NCBI GenBank assembly: GCA_023451825.1
Contig: JAEXYA010000049.1
Span: 1 to 64,000 of the forward strand
DNA from: Pseudomonadota bacterium
Lineage (GTDB): Bacteria; Pseudomonadota; Alphaproteobacteria; Rhizobiales; Xanthobacteraceae
DNA length: 64,000 nt
Direction: 5' to 3'
Each line of letters starts with the position of its first letter. The stretch's first letter is position 1. A program made the position numbers and the translations under genes. Of the stretch, positions 42,608 to 51,266 are shown in pieces. The notes under the pieces were generated by a model. It was not told the origin of the DNA, did no database searches, and was given only the letters and a program-made list of their open reading frames with translations.

Positions 42608-43186
42608 ATGAGCACCCATTCTTCTGCGTCCGGTGACGCATCGTCCCTGATCTGGCACGGCACCACCATTCTGACCGTTCGCAAAAACGGAAAAGTCGTG
42701 GTCGGCGGCGACGGGCAGGTCTCGATCGGCCAGACCGTGATCAAGTCCAATGCAAAAAAGGTCCGCAAACTGGGCAAGGGCGACGTGATCGGCGGCTTTG
42801 CCGGCGCCACCGCCGACGCCTTCACTTTGTTCGAGCGGCTGGAAGCCAAGCTGGAGCAGTATCCCGGCCAGCTGACCCGCGCCGCCGTCGAACTGGCGAA
42901 GGACTGGCGTACCGACCGATATCTCCGCCGGCTCGAAGCCATGATGATCGTGGCCGACAAGTCGGTTTCGCTGGTCCTCACCGGCACCGGCGACGTGCTG
43001 GAGCCCGAAGCCGGCGTAATGGCGATCGGTTCCGGCGGCAACTATGCGCTGGCCGCGGCTCGTGCATTGGCCGACACCACCGACCAGGACGCCGAAAGCA
43101 TCGTCCGCAAGTCGCTGGATATCGCCGCGGACATCTGCGTCTACACCAACCGCAATCTGACGATCGAATCGCTGGATGTCGGCTGA
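42608..43186 (+). CDS. hslV: ATP-dependent protease subunit HslV
   Basis: The 192-residue N-terminal-nucleophile peptidase works with the HslU ATPase. The propeptide ends before the catalytic threonine in TTILTVRKNGKVVVGGDGQV, with the Thr-Thr pair conserved. GFAGATADAFTLFERLEAKL and GSGGNYALAAARALADTT follow. The start at 42608 has GAGG upstream. hslU is downstream but separated by a GNAT gene. Confidence 0.96.
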   Translation: MSTHSSASGDASSLIWHGTTILTVRKNGKVVVGGDGQVSIGQTVIKSNAKKVRKLGKGDVIGGFAGATADAFTLFERLEAKLEQYPGQLTRAAVELAKDWRTDRYLRRLEAMMIVADKSVSLVLTGTGDVLEPEAGVMAIGSGGNYALAAARALADTTDQDAESIVRKSLDIAADICVYTNRNLTIESLDVG

Positions 43187-43189
43187 TCG

Positions 43190-43669
43190 ATGCAAAACTA
43201 CCAGATCCGATCGATGACGCCCGACGACCTGCCGCTGCTCCGGCAGTGGCTCGCCGAGCCTCATGTCGCGGAATGGTGGCACGATGCAGAGGATTTTGAA
43301 TTCGTCAGCGGCGATCTCGACCATCCCGACACCGCGCAATTCATCGTCGAACACGGGGGTGAGCCTTTCGCCTATCTGCAGTGCTACCGGATGAGCGACT
43401 GGAACGTCTGCTTCGGCCCGCAGCCCGATGGCACCCGCGGTCTGGACCAGATCATCGGAAAAGCCGACATGATCGGCCGCGGCCACGGCTCGGCTTTCGT
43501 CCGTCAGTTCACCGATACGCTTTTCACCCGCGGCGTTCCCCGTGTGGTGCTGGATCCCCGCCCGGACAACGCGCGCGCGATTCGCGCCTATGAAAAAGCC
43601 GGCTTTCACTTCGACAAGATCATCGAGACCCCCGACGGTCCCGCTACTTTGATGGTACGACACAAATGA
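43190..43669 (+). CDS. GNAT-family N-acetyltransferase between hslV and hslU
   Basis: The 159-residue protein resembles AAC(6')-type and related GNAT acetyltransferases. It contains LPLLRQWLAEPHVAEWWHDA, an acetyl-CoA loop around ADMIGRGHGSAFVRQFTDTL, VPRVVLDPRPDNARAIRAYE and the end KAGFHFDKIIETPDGPATLM. It starts three bases after hslV and overlaps hslU by four bases. This tight packing suggests co-expression with the protease. Substrate unknown; an aminoglycoside-type activity cannot be concluded from sequence. Confidence 0.85.
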   Translation: MQNYQIRSMTPDDLPLLRQWLAEPHVAEWWHDAEDFEFVSGDLDHPDTAQFIVEHGGEPFAYLQCYRMSDWNVCFGPQPDGTRGLDQIIGKADMIGRGHGSAFVRQFTDTLFTRGVPRVVLDPRPDNARAIRAYEKAGFHFDKIIETPDGPATLMVRHK

Positions 43670-44970
43670 CCGACTTCTCCCCCCGCGAAATCGTTTCCGA
43701 ACTCGACCGCTTCATCGTCGGCCAGCACGACGCCAAGCGCGCCGTCTCGATCGCGCTGCGCAATCGCTGGCGCCGGCTGCAACTCACCGGCCTGCTGCGT
43801 GAAGAGGTGCTGCCGAAGAACATCCTGATGATCGGGCCCACCGGCGTCGGCAAGACCGAGATCGCGCGCCGCCTCGCAAAACTCGCGGGCGCGCCGTTCC
43901 TGAAGGTGGAAGCGACGAAATTCACCGAGGTCGGCTATGTCGGCCGCGATGTCGAGCAGATCATCCGCGATCTCCTCGAGGTCGGCATCGCGCAGACCCG
44001 CGAACGCAAGCGCAAGGATGTGCAGGCGCGCGCCCAGCTCGCCGCCGAGGATCGCGTGGTGGATGCGCTGGTCGGCGCCAATGCGAGTGCGGCGACCAAG
44101 GAGTCGTTCCGCAAGAAGCTGCGCAATGGCGAACTCAACGACAAGGAAATCGAGATCGAGGTGTCGTCATCCGGCAGTGGTCCGTCGATGTTCGAGATCC
44201 CCGGCATGCCCGGCGCGCAGATGGGCGCGATCTCGCTCGGCGATATCTTTGGCAAGATGGGCAAGGGCACCAAGACGCGCCGGCTCAGGGTCGAGGATGC
44301 GCATGAGCCGCTGGTGAGCGAGGAAGCCGACAAGCTGCTCGACAACGACCAGGTGGTGCAGGAAGCGATCTCGGTGGTCGAGAACAACGGCATCGTGTTC
44401 CTCGACGAGATCGACAAGATCTGCGTCCGCGACGGGCGCAGCGGTGGCGAGGTGTCGCGCGAAGGCGTGCAGCGCGATCTCTTGCCGCTGATCGAAGGCA
44501 CCACGGTCTCGACCAAGCATGGCGCGGTGAAGACCGAGCACATCCTGTTCATCGCATCCGGCGCATTCCACATCGCCAAGCCGAGCGACCTGCTGCCGGA
44601 ATTGCAGGGCCGCCTGCCAATCCGTGTCGAACTCGATGCACTGACGCGCGACAACATGCGGCGCATCCTCACCGAGCCGGAAGCGTCATTGATCAAGCAG
44701 TATGTGGCGCTGCTGCAGACCGAAGGCGTGACGCTGGAATTTTCCGACGACGCCATCGACGCGCTGGCGGACGTGGCCGTTGCGGTGAACTCCACCGTCG
44801 AGAATATCGGTGCGCGGCGTCTGCAGACGGTGATGGAGCGCGTGCTGGACGAGATCTCCTTCACCGCGCCGGACAAGCACGGCGAAACCATCCGCATCGA
44901 TGCGGACTATGTGCAGAAGCGTGTCGGGGATCTGTCGAAGAATACGGATCTGAGCCGGTTTATTCTTTAA
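43666..44970 (+). CDS. hslU: ATP-dependent protease ATPase subunit HslU
   Basis: The 434-residue AAA+ unfoldase starts MTDFSPREIVSELDRFIVGQ. Walker A is MIGPTGVGKTEIARRLAKL, the pore motif is GYVGRDVEQIIRDLLEVG, and the insertion (I) domain spans residues 110-240. Walker B is GIVFLDEIDKI. The C-terminus ends NTDLSRFIL, the tail that inserts into HslV. The ATGA overlap with the GNAT gene implies coupled translation. Confidence 0.97.
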   Translation: MTDFSPREIVSELDRFIVGQHDAKRAVSIALRNRWRRLQLTGLLREEVLPKNILMIGPTGVGKTEIARRLAKLAGAPFLKVEATKFTEVGYVGRDVEQIIRDLLEVGIAQTRERKRKDVQARAQLAAEDRVVDALVGANASAATKESFRKKLRNGELNDKEIEIEVSSSGSGPSMFEIPGMPGAQMGAISLGDIFGKMGKGTKTRRLRVEDAHEPLVSEEADKLLDNDQVVQEAISVVENNGIVFLDEIDKICVRDGRSGGEVSREGVQRDLLPLIEGTTVSTKHGAVKTEHILFIASGAFHIAKPSDLLPELQGRLPIRVELDALTRDNMRRILTEPEASLIKQYVALLQTEGVTLEFSDDAIDALADVAVAVNSTVENIGARRLQTVMERVLDEISFTAPDKHGETIRIDADYVQKRVGDLSKNTDLSRFIL

Positions 44971-44982
44971 TAGCTATACACC

Positions 44983-45091
44983 CCCCTCATCCTGAGGAGC
45001 GGTCGCCTTCGACCACGTCTCGAAGGATGGTGGAGCGCTCCATTCATGGTTCGAGACGCGCGCCAACGGGCGCGCTCCTCACCATGAGGGC
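44983..45091. repeat. CCCTCATCCTGAGGAGC...CTCACCATGAGGG repeat (family D), full copy
   Basis: It sits between convergent hslU and the Smr gene. The inner pieces GTCTCGAAGGATGG and ATGGTTCGAGACGCGCGCC are conserved. Confidence 0.87.
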
Positions 45092-45107
45092 AGAGTGTGA
45101 GGCTTGA

Positions 45108-45698
45108 CTACCTTGCCCGCCGCACCCTGACATACAGCGCGCCGGCACCACCGTGCCCGATATGCGCTTCCTCGAAACCCACCACGAGCGCACGAAATTC
45201 CGGCAAGCCCAGCCAGATCGGCACTTGCCGCCGCAGGATGCCGCGTTCGGATTCCAGGCTGCCCGTGCGGCCCTTGCCGGTGATGATCAGCACGAACGAC
45301 ATGCCGTCATAGCTCGCACGCTGCAGGAACGTCGCGAGCGCGCGATGGGCGCGCTCCTGCGTCATGCCGTGCAGGTCGAGCCGTGCATCGATCTCCCTGC
45401 GGCCGCGTGAGAGCTGCGAGCGCTCGCGGCGACCGAGCACCGTCAATGGCGGCATGGTCGGAGCGACGTGTTTCACAGCTTTCGCCGGCGGCGCTTCGAT
45501 GATCTTGCGCGACATCGGCAAAGCCGGCGGTGGCGAGGCCTCGATCGCCACCGGATCCGGCTTGATAATCCGCGTCCGCTTGCGCAGCGGTTTGACCTGC
45601 TTCGCGACACCTTCCCACAACGCGCGTTCATCCTCGCTCAAAGGACGATGACGGCGGCGGGGTGGATCGATGATCTGTGGCGGACGCGAGCGTTTCAT
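45108..45698 (-). CDS. Smr/MutS2-domain DNA-nuclease-like protein
   Basis: The 196-residue protein has a basic, disordered first half (KRSRPPQIIDPPRRRHRPLS) and a C-terminal Smr domain: IDARLDLHGMTQERAHRALA, then FVLIITGKGRTGSLESERGI and LPEFRALVVGFEEAHIGHGGAGALYVRVR. LDLHG and TGKG are the family signature. Smr domains nick or bind nucleic acid, and it is usually a small stand-alone protein. Its start overlaps the mltA stop by four bases. Confidence 0.88.
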   Translation of the reverse strand: MKRSRPPQIIDPPRRRHRPLSEDERALWEGVAKQVKPLRKRTRIIKPDPVAIEASPPPALPMSRKIIEAPPAKAVKHVAPTMPPLTVLGRRERSQLSRGRREIDARLDLHGMTQERAHRALATFLQRASYDGMSFVLIITGKGRTGSLESERGILRRQVPIWLGLPEFRALVVGFEEAHIGHGGAGALYVRVRRAR

Positions 45699-47524
45699 TG
45701 CCAGGGAAAGCGGAAGAACGACGACGGCGGCTGCGCCGGCGCGCGGCGATGGACACGACGCTTATACGTGGCCCGGCGCGGCTTGGCTTCCTGTTTCGCC
45801 TCCGGCGGAGCGTTCTTTGCAAGCTGTGGCGCCGATGGCGGCCGCGCCTCCGGCATTGGAATCGCCGCCGCTGCGGCGGCAGCCGGGACGGCAAGCGCCG
45901 CAATCTCGGCCGGCTTCGGTGCTGGCAGCGGCACGGAGGTGGCCGTCGGTTTGGCCTCTGTCACAGGCTCGGCTTTGGCAGGCACCGGTTTTTCGGGCAC
46001 CACCGTGGGCGCCTTCGCCGCTTCTGGTTTTGCAGCTTCGGCTTTCGCGAGTTCCGGCTTTACCGGCTCAGGCTTTACCGGCTCAGGCTTGGCCGCCTCG
46101 ACCTTCGGCGGCTCCGCCTTTGCGACATCGGTCTTTGCCGGCTCGATCTTTGCTGGTTCGCTTGCCGGTGACTGCGGAAACAGTTTTGCGATCTTCGCCG
46201 ACGGCCTTGCATCGGGCAGCGGCATGTTGTGGCCGCGCGTGGAGGGATCGAGGCTCTTCGGTACCAGCATCACGAATTTCGCGGGATGCTTGATGCGGCC
46301 GGCGATGCGGCCCATCTCGGTGCCGGCGCCGAAATACAGATCGGCGCGGGCCGGGCCGATGATCGCCGAGCCCGTATCCTGGGCCACCATCAATCGGCGA
46401 AACGGCGTCTTCGATATCTCCGTCTCGATCGGCAACTCGCCTTCGACGAAGAACGGCGTGCCATAGACATGCAGCCCCTTATCGACAGCGATGGACCGCC
46501 AGGGCGTCAACGGCACGCCCTGCGCACCCACCGCCTCGTCCTTCTCCGACAGCTGAACCTCGCGGAAGAAGACAAAAGCCTTGTTCTGCCGGCGCACCTC
46601 ATTGGCGGCTTCGGGATTTTCCTCAAAATATTGCCGGATGCGCTGCATCGACATCTGTTCGCGCGGAATGATGCCGCGATCGATCAGCACGCGCCCCACC
46701 GGCGTGTAGCGATAGCCGTTGTGGGAATCATAGTTGATACGGATGAAGCTGCCGTCTTCCATGCGCACACGTGCCGAGCCCTGGATCTGCGAGAACAAGA
46801 GATCCGTCTGGCTCTTCAGCCAGGCAATCTCCAGCCCGCGGCCGGCGATGGCGCCGTCCTCGATTTGCGCACGATCGTAATAAGGGACAAGCTTGCGGCG
46901 GCCGATCTTGCGAAACACGTCACCACTATTGGGCAAGCTCGGTGACGCTTGATTGTAGCCGCGCACGAACAGGTTCGACGGCCGACGATAGACCGGCACC
47001 GTATAGACATCTGTCTTCGTCTTGGAGCCATCGACGATCGGCTCATAGTAGCCAGTGACGAAACCTTCGGGCTCGCCGAGCCGCGAAATGCGCAGCGGCC
47101 GGAAATTCGTCTCAAAGAATGCGCGCGCCTTGGCGGCGTCGCTCACATCTGCCGATTTTGCGGCAGAACAGGCATCGCGCAGGGAATCGCCAAGTGTCTT
47201 GGAATCCGTCGATGGCCTACGCTGGGCTGCGATCGGCCGGCAGCTCGCCTGGAATGCAGCGAAGGCGTCGCGCGGATCGTCATCGCGCCAGCCGGAAATC
47301 TCCGACCATGCAACCGGCATATATTGGCTGCCGGGAAACTCGAAAGGGAATTCGCGGACCGGATTGTAGCGCGGGACATAAGCCTCGGAATGTCCGCGGC
47401 TTTTATATTTGTGGTTCAGTCCACGCGCATCCGCGGCGCCCGCCAGCAAAGTGACGACGCATGCCGAGGCACACGCGGCAAGCGCCGCGTGTCGTCGGGA
47501 CTTACTGACCGGCGCCGGTGCCAA
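45695..47524 (-). CDS. mltA: Membrane-bound lytic murein transglycosylase A with long repetitive C-terminal tail
   Basis: MltA cleaves peptidoglycan with formation of 1,6-anhydro-muramic acid. After an export signal (HAALAACASACVVTLLAGAADA) come the MltA domain (SEISGWRDDDPRDAFAAFQA, GFVTGYYEPIVDGSKTKTDV, YDRAQIEDGAIAGRGLEIAW) and the 3D domain with the catalytic aspartate (MVAQDTGSAIIGPARADLYF, then GAGTEMGRIAGRIKHPAKFV). About 150 extra residues follow: a PA/KPEP repeat rich in K, P, A and E, then an arginine-rich end. No cysteine lipobox is clear, so it may not be a lipoprotein. The start is uncertain: TTG at 47524 is my choice, overlapping the Tim44-like gene by 23 bases. Confidence 0.88.
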   Translation of the reverse strand: MAPAPVSKSRRHAALAACASACVVTLLAGAADARGLNHKYKSRGHSEAYVPRYNPVREFPFEFPGSQYMPVAWSEISGWRDDDPRDAFAAFQASCRPIAAQRRPSTDSKTLGDSLRDACSAAKSADVSDAAKARAFFETNFRPLRISRLGEPEGFVTGYYEPIVDGSKTKTDVYTVPVYRRPSNLFVRGYNQASPSLPNSGDVFRKIGRRKLVPYYDRAQIEDGAIAGRGLEIAWLKSQTDLLFSQIQGSARVRMEDGSFIRINYDSHNGYRYTPVGRVLIDRGIIPREQMSMQRIRQYFEENPEAANEVRRQNKAFVFFREVQLSEKDEAVGAQGVPLTPWRSIAVDKGLHVYGTPFFVEGELPIETEISKTPFRRLMVAQDTGSAIIGPARADLYFGAGTEMGRIAGRIKHPAKFVMLVPKSLDPSTRGHNMPLPDARPSAKIAKLFPQSPASEPAKIEPAKTDVAKAEPPKVEAAKPEPVKPEPVKPELAKAEAAKPEAAKAPTVVPEKPVPAKAEPVTEAKPTATSVPLPAPKPAEIAALAVPAAAAAAAIPMPEARPPSAPQLAKNAPPEAKQEAKPRRATYKRRVHRRAPAQPPSSFFRFPWQ

Positions 47525-48200
47525 CCAGCTTCCAGTTCGGATCGCGCGAGGAAAGATCGCGGGCAAAGGTCCAGACGTCAGTAATATCAGTCACGCTCTC
47601 GGCATTGCCGTCCACGACATTGCCGGCCTTGTCGCGCGTCGCCGAAATCATCTGCGACACGAAACGAATGGTGAGCTGCGCCGTGCGATCGCGCACTTCA
47701 GCGCCGACGATCTCCGCCTTGTCGATGGAGACGAAGCGCGTCTCGGTCTTCAGCTCGTTGGTCTCGCGATCCTTGATGGCGGCATCGAAGCTGTCGAACA
47801 CCTCGGTGGAGAGCAAATCCTTCAACGCACGACGATCGCCATTGGCGAAAGCGAGCACGATCATCTCATAGGCGCTCTTGGCGCCGGTCAGGAAGTGGCG
47901 CGCATCGAAGGACGAATCCTGCTCGACCATGGCATCGAGGCCGGCGGCCAGCGGCGTGCCGGGCTCGGCGATGCCCTTCCAGCGCTCGGCGGGCGAGATT
48001 TCAGCAGCGGGAGCGGGCTGGGTCTGATCGATCGGGCTGCCCGGCATGGACACGACATTGCCGTCCTGCGGCAGCGACTCGCGGGCAGCGGTCCGGTCGA
48101 ATGGCGGACGTTCCTCACCCGTTCGCTGTCCGAGCACATTGCGCAGGCGCAGGAAGATGAAGACCGCCAGTGCCAGGAAGATGATGGTGTAAATGTCCAC
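47502..48200 (-). CDS. Tim44/TimA-domain adaptor protein
   Basis: The 232-residue protein starts at GTG (VDIYTIIFLALAVFIFLRLR). It has one N-terminal membrane anchor followed by a basic linker, and a Tim44-like C-terminal domain (FLTGAKSAYEMIVLAFANGD, LKDLLSTEVFDSFDAAIKDR, ELKTETRFVSIDKAEIVGAE, DVWTFARDLSSRDPNWKLVG). In mitochondria Tim44 tethers Hsp70 to the translocon. Bacterial TimA-like proteins have unclear jobs near the membrane. The position next to mltA and secB is usual for the Rhizobiales. Confidence 0.88.
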   Translation of the reverse strand: MDIYTIIFLALAVFIFLRLRNVLGQRTGEERPPFDRTAARESLPQDGNVVSMPGSPIDQTQPAPAAEISPAERWKGIAEPGTPLAAGLDAMVEQDSSFDARHFLTGAKSAYEMIVLAFANGDRRALKDLLSTEVFDSFDAAIKDRETNELKTETRFVSIDKAEIVGAEVRDRTAQLTIRFVSQMISATRDKAGNVVDGNAESVTDITDVWTFARDLSSRDPNWKLVGTGAGQ

Positions 48201-48624
48201 GTCGGTCGCTTTCTGTCGGTGCCGGGTTTTGGGGTCCGGGAAGAAGATGCCGCGGAACACGATACATCATTGGCGGCACGATCTCATCTAGACATGAAAC
48301 CGAGTCCAGCCAATGGCATGCAACCCGGGGGACCTGCGGCAAAGCGGCCCCGCTTCGGTGAGCGATAACGCCGGACGGGCCGACAAGTTCTCTGCTACCG
48401 CCATGCAGAATGCGTGGAAGCCGCGGCATATCAGCCGCTTAGCACGAATCGGCGGGGAAATCTGGAGCCATTCTCGGCCATTGGCCGAGTACAATCGGAC
48501 GCTGCCGTCCTTGTCGGATGCCGCAGGCATATGATAGCCACTCGCCGCACAGAGGGGCCGCCTGACGCGGCTTTTCGCGGCGAATCGGCAAAGCCGCCCG
48601 GCGGCGCTTCAGGAGATTTTCGAC
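48201..48624. other. Gene-free region between divergent Tim44-like and secB genes
   Basis: The 424 bases hold no convincing coding frame. Related genomes commonly carry fxsA here; no FxsA-like sequence was recognised. The promoters for both divergent genes must lie here. A small GC-rich stem (GCCGCCCGGCGGC) occurs near 48592, just ahead of the secB ribosome-binding site. Confidence 0.4.
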
Positions 48625-49101
48625 ATGGCAAATGGCAACGGCAACGCTCCCGAGGCGGCTCCCCCCCAGCTCAACGTGCTGGCCCAATACACCAAGGATC
48701 TGTCCTTCGAGAACCCGAACGCGCCGGGCTCGCTCGCGCCGCAGGACAAGCAGCCGAACATCAATATCCAGATCAATGTCGGCGCGAATAATCTGTCGGA
48801 CACCGAATATGAAGTGACGCTGTCCATCGAGGGCAAGGCCGACGCCAATGGCTCGGTGCTGTTCTCGTTCGAACTGGCCTATGCCGGCGTATTCCGCATC
48901 GTCAACGTGCCGCAGGAAAACCTGCACCCGCTGATCATGATCGAGTGCCCGCGTTTGCTGTTCCCGTTCGCCCGCGAGATCGTCGCCACCGCTGTCCGCG
49001 ACGGCGGCTTCCCGCCCTTGATGCTGGATCCGGTGGATTTCGTCGGCCTGTATCGCCAGAACCTGGAACGCCAGCAGGCCGAAGCCGGCCAGGCGGATTA
49101 A
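48625..49101 (+). CDS. secB: Protein-export chaperone SecB
   Basis: SecB holds pre-secretory proteins unfolded and hands them to SecA. The 158-residue protein carries LNVLAQYTKDLSFENPNAP, PNINIQINVGANNLSDTEYE and the SecB core MIECPRLLFPFAREIVATAV, RDGGFPPLMLDPVDFVGLYR. The ATG follows AGGAG at a spacing of about nine bases. It is a single gene with a repeat behind it. Confidence 0.97.
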   Translation: MANGNGNAPEAAPPQLNVLAQYTKDLSFENPNAPGSLAPQDKQPNINIQINVGANNLSDTEYEVTLSIEGKADANGSVLFSFELAYAGVFRIVNVPQENLHPLIMIECPRLLFPFAREIVATAVRDGGFPPLMLDPVDFVGLYRQNLERQQAEAGQAD

Positions 49102-49109
49102 GCGCGATC

Positions 49110-49200
49110 TGTAGGGTGGGCAAAGGCGCCCTTGCGCCGTGCCCACCATCTACATGCATTGCAAATGGTGGTGGGCACGCTTCGCTTTGCCCACCCTACG
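49110..49200. repeat. GTAGGGTGGGCAAAGGCGCC...GCTTTGCCCACCCTAC repeat (family A), full copy
   Basis: The arms GTAGGGTGGGCAAAGG and GCTTTGCCCACCCTAC pair with an inner GTGCCCACC / GGTGGGCAC stem. It lies between convergent secB and dnaQ. Confidence 0.88.
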
Positions 49201-49201
49201 A

Positions 49202-49915
49202 TCAAGAAGCCGCCTTGTCCGGCTCACCCCAGAATTCCGACCAGATCTGCTTGTCACCCAACGTGCCCACAAAAGCGCGATGCACGGTGCGGTCTTCCTC
49301 CGTCACGCGCGGCGTCAACGCGATGTCGCGCTGGCGGCGCGGCGTGTCCCCCACACTTCCGCGCACCATGATCGGCGCATCATCCGCCAGGATCAGCGAC
49401 GACTGCCGCGCGCCGACGAGATCGATATAGACTTCGGCCAGCAGCTCGGAGTCGAGCAGCGCGCCATGCTTGGTGCGGCGGGAACTGTCGATCGAATAGC
49501 GGGCGCAGAGATCGTCGAGCCGGTTCGACACGCCCGGATGTTTGCGCCGCGCCAGCAGCAGCGTATCGACCAGGCGATCGCGCGGCACGGCCGGACGCTT
49601 GATGCGATCGAGCTCCATATTGATGAAGCCGAGATCGAACGAGCCGTTATGCATCACCAGCGGCGAGTCACCGATGAAGGCGATGAAGTCATCGGCCACT
49701 TCATGGAATAGCGGCTTGGTGGAGAGAAACTCGGCCGACAGGCCGTGAACGTCGAATGCTTCCTTCGGCATGTCGCGCTCGGGATTGACATAGACGTGGA
49801 AGGTCTGGCCGGTCGGCATCCGGTTGAAGATTTCGAGACAGCCGATTTCCACCAGCCGATCGCCGCGTAGCGGATCGAGGCCGGTGGTTTCCGTATCCAT
49901 GACGATTTCGCGCAT
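49202..49915 (-). CDS. dnaQ: DNA polymerase III epsilon subunit (3'-5' proofreading exonuclease)
   Basis: The 237-residue exonuclease starts MREIVMDTETTGLDPLRGDR, giving ExoI (DxE in MDTETT). ExoII is FIGDSPLVMHNGSFDLGFIN, and ExoIII with the catalytic His and Asp is in KHGALLDSELLAEVYIDLVG. The extra C-terminal part after residue 185 is the polymerase-binding segment. It lies 21 bases upstream-facing from coaE on the same strand. DnaQ near coaE and maf is conserved in alphaproteobacteria close to the origin. Confidence 0.96.
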   Translation of the reverse strand: MREIVMDTETTGLDPLRGDRLVEIGCLEIFNRMPTGQTFHVYVNPERDMPKEAFDVHGLSAEFLSTKPLFHEVADDFIAFIGDSPLVMHNGSFDLGFINMELDRIKRPAVPRDRLVDTLLLARRKHPGVSNRLDDLCARYSIDSSRRTKHGALLDSELLAEVYIDLVGARQSSLILADDAPIMVRGSVGDTPRRQRDIALTPRVTEEDRTVHRAFVGTLGDKQIWSEFWGEPDKAAS

Positions 49916-49936
49916 CGGTCTTCTCAGCTCAGCAAA

Positions 49937-50536
49937 TCAAGGGCGGCGTCGCGGCAGTTTAACAGCCTCGGTCAGAATTTCAGCGATCCGGGCACGCACA
50001 GGCTCGATCCCGTGTGATGTGTCCACGACAAAGTCGGCCCGTTTGCGCTTTTCGGCATCGGGAAGCTGTCGCGCAAGAATGGCGTCGAGCTTTTCTTCCG
50101 TCATGCCGTCGCGGGCGAGAATCCGTTCGCGTTGCGTCTTGGCATCGGTGGACACGACGACGATGCCATCGACGCGCTTGTCGCCGCCGGTTTCGAACAG
50201 CAAGGGAACATCGACGACGGCGATCGGCACGCCCGACGCTTCGGCGTCGTCGAGGAATTTCTTGTGGTGCCTGGCGAGGAGGGGATGCACGATGCTTTCG
50301 AGCTTCTTCATCGCGTCCGCATCGTGCACCACCAATGGCGACAATTTCGTGCGATCGACCTTGCCATCCGCGGTGGTGCCGGGAAATGCCGCCTCGATCA
50401 GCGGCACCGCCTCATTCTCGTAGACCATGTGCACGGTGGCATCGGCGTCATAGACGGGCACGCCGGCTTCCACGAACAATTTTGCGGTGGTCGATTTCCC
50501 CATGCCGATCGAGCCGGTCAGCCCCAAGACGCGCAT
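49937..50536 (-). CDS. coaE: Dephospho-CoA kinase
   Basis: CoaE carries out the last step of CoA synthesis. The 199-residue P-loop protein begins MRVLGLTGSIGMGKSTTAKL, followed by EAGVPVYDADATVHMVYENE, LARHHKKFLDDAEASGVPIA and VVDVPLLFETGGDKRVDGIV. The start has AGGGAAG upstream. In related genomes aroE is often found between coaE and maf; here the gap holds only a repeat (50557-50642). Confidence 0.96.
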   Translation of the reverse strand: MRVLGLTGSIGMGKSTTAKLFVEAGVPVYDADATVHMVYENEAVPLIEAAFPGTTADGKVDRTKLSPLVVHDADAMKKLESIVHPLLARHHKKFLDDAEASGVPIAVVDVPLLFETGGDKRVDGIVVVSTDAKTQRERILARDGMTEEKLDAILARQLPDAEKRKRADFVVDTSHGIEPVRARIAEILTEAVKLPRRRP

Positions 50537-50556
50537 TCACTTCCCTCGTTTATCTC

Positions 50557-50642
50557 CGTCATTGCGAGGAGCGGAGCGACGAAGCAATCCAGTTCTTTCT
50601 TTAATTGGCTGCTGGATTGCTTCGCTTCGCTCGCAATGACGG
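50557..50642. repeat. GTCATTGCGAGGAGCGGAGCGACGAAGCAATCC repeat (family C), full copy
   Basis: The arms CATTGCGAGGAGCGGAGCG and CGCTTCGCTCGCAATGACG pair. It lies between maf and coaE. Confidence 0.87.
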
Positions 50643-50657
50643 CTGATGGTTTCTTAT

Positions 50658-51266
50658 TCAAATCCCGATCATGCCTTCGCCGCGCAAGAATTTCAAAAGC
50701 GGCAACAGCGGCAGTCCGAGGATGGTGAAGTGATCGCCCTCGATCAGTTCGAACAGATGCACGCCCAGGCCTTCGAGCTGATAGGCGCCGACGCTGGTGG
50801 TTACCTTGTCGCCGGCGGCATCCAGATAGGCATCGATGGCGGCATCGTCGAGTTGGCGCATGGTCATATGCGCCACCGAGACATGGGAGAAAATCGTCGC
50901 GCCATCGCAGGCGACCGCGATGGCCGAATGAAGCTCATGCGTCTTGCCAGAGAGATCCCGCAATTGCTGCGCCGCCTGCTCGCGGCCGGCCGGCTTGTTG
51001 AACAGACGATCGCCGACCGACAGCGTCTGATCCGCACCAACCACATAGCGGCCGGGATGCCGCAGCGAGACGAAGGCCGCCTTTTGCTCGGACAGCAAAG
51101 CCGCGACATCGCCCGGAGCCGTGAGACCGGACTTCTGCTGAATCGCGCGTTCGTCGATATCTGCCGGAGCGGCATCGAATGTCAGTCCGGCATTGCTCAA
51201 AAGCATGCGTCGCGCCGCACTTTGCGACGCCAGAATCAGCGGCTCCTCGCCGCGCCAGATGGTCAT
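50658..51266 (-). CDS. maf: Maf-family nucleotide pyrophosphatase
   Basis: The 202-residue protein starts MTIWRGEEPLILASQSAARR, has the Maf signature around LLSNAGLTFDAAPADIDERA and the catalytic YVVGADQTLSVGDRLFNKPA. Maf proteins hydrolyse dTTP/UTP or modified nucleotides and influence septum formation. The subclass cannot be set from sequence alone. It overlaps the PPSR gene by four bases. Confidence 0.93.
   Translation of the reverse strand: MTIWRGEEPLILASQSAARRMLLSNAGLTFDAAPADIDERAIQQKSGLTAPGDVAALLSEQKAAFVSLRHPGRYVVGADQTLSVGDRLFNKPAGREQAAQQLRDLSGKTHELHSAIAVACDGATIFSHVSVAHMTMRQLDDAAIDAYLDAAGDKVTTSVGAYQLEGLGVHLFELIEGDHFTILGLPLLPLLKFLRGEGMIGI

Noticed and set aside
48201..48624. fxsA, usually found here in related genomes
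   Set aside because: No frame in the gap resembles FxsA; the remaining ORFs are short and lack a ribosome-binding site.
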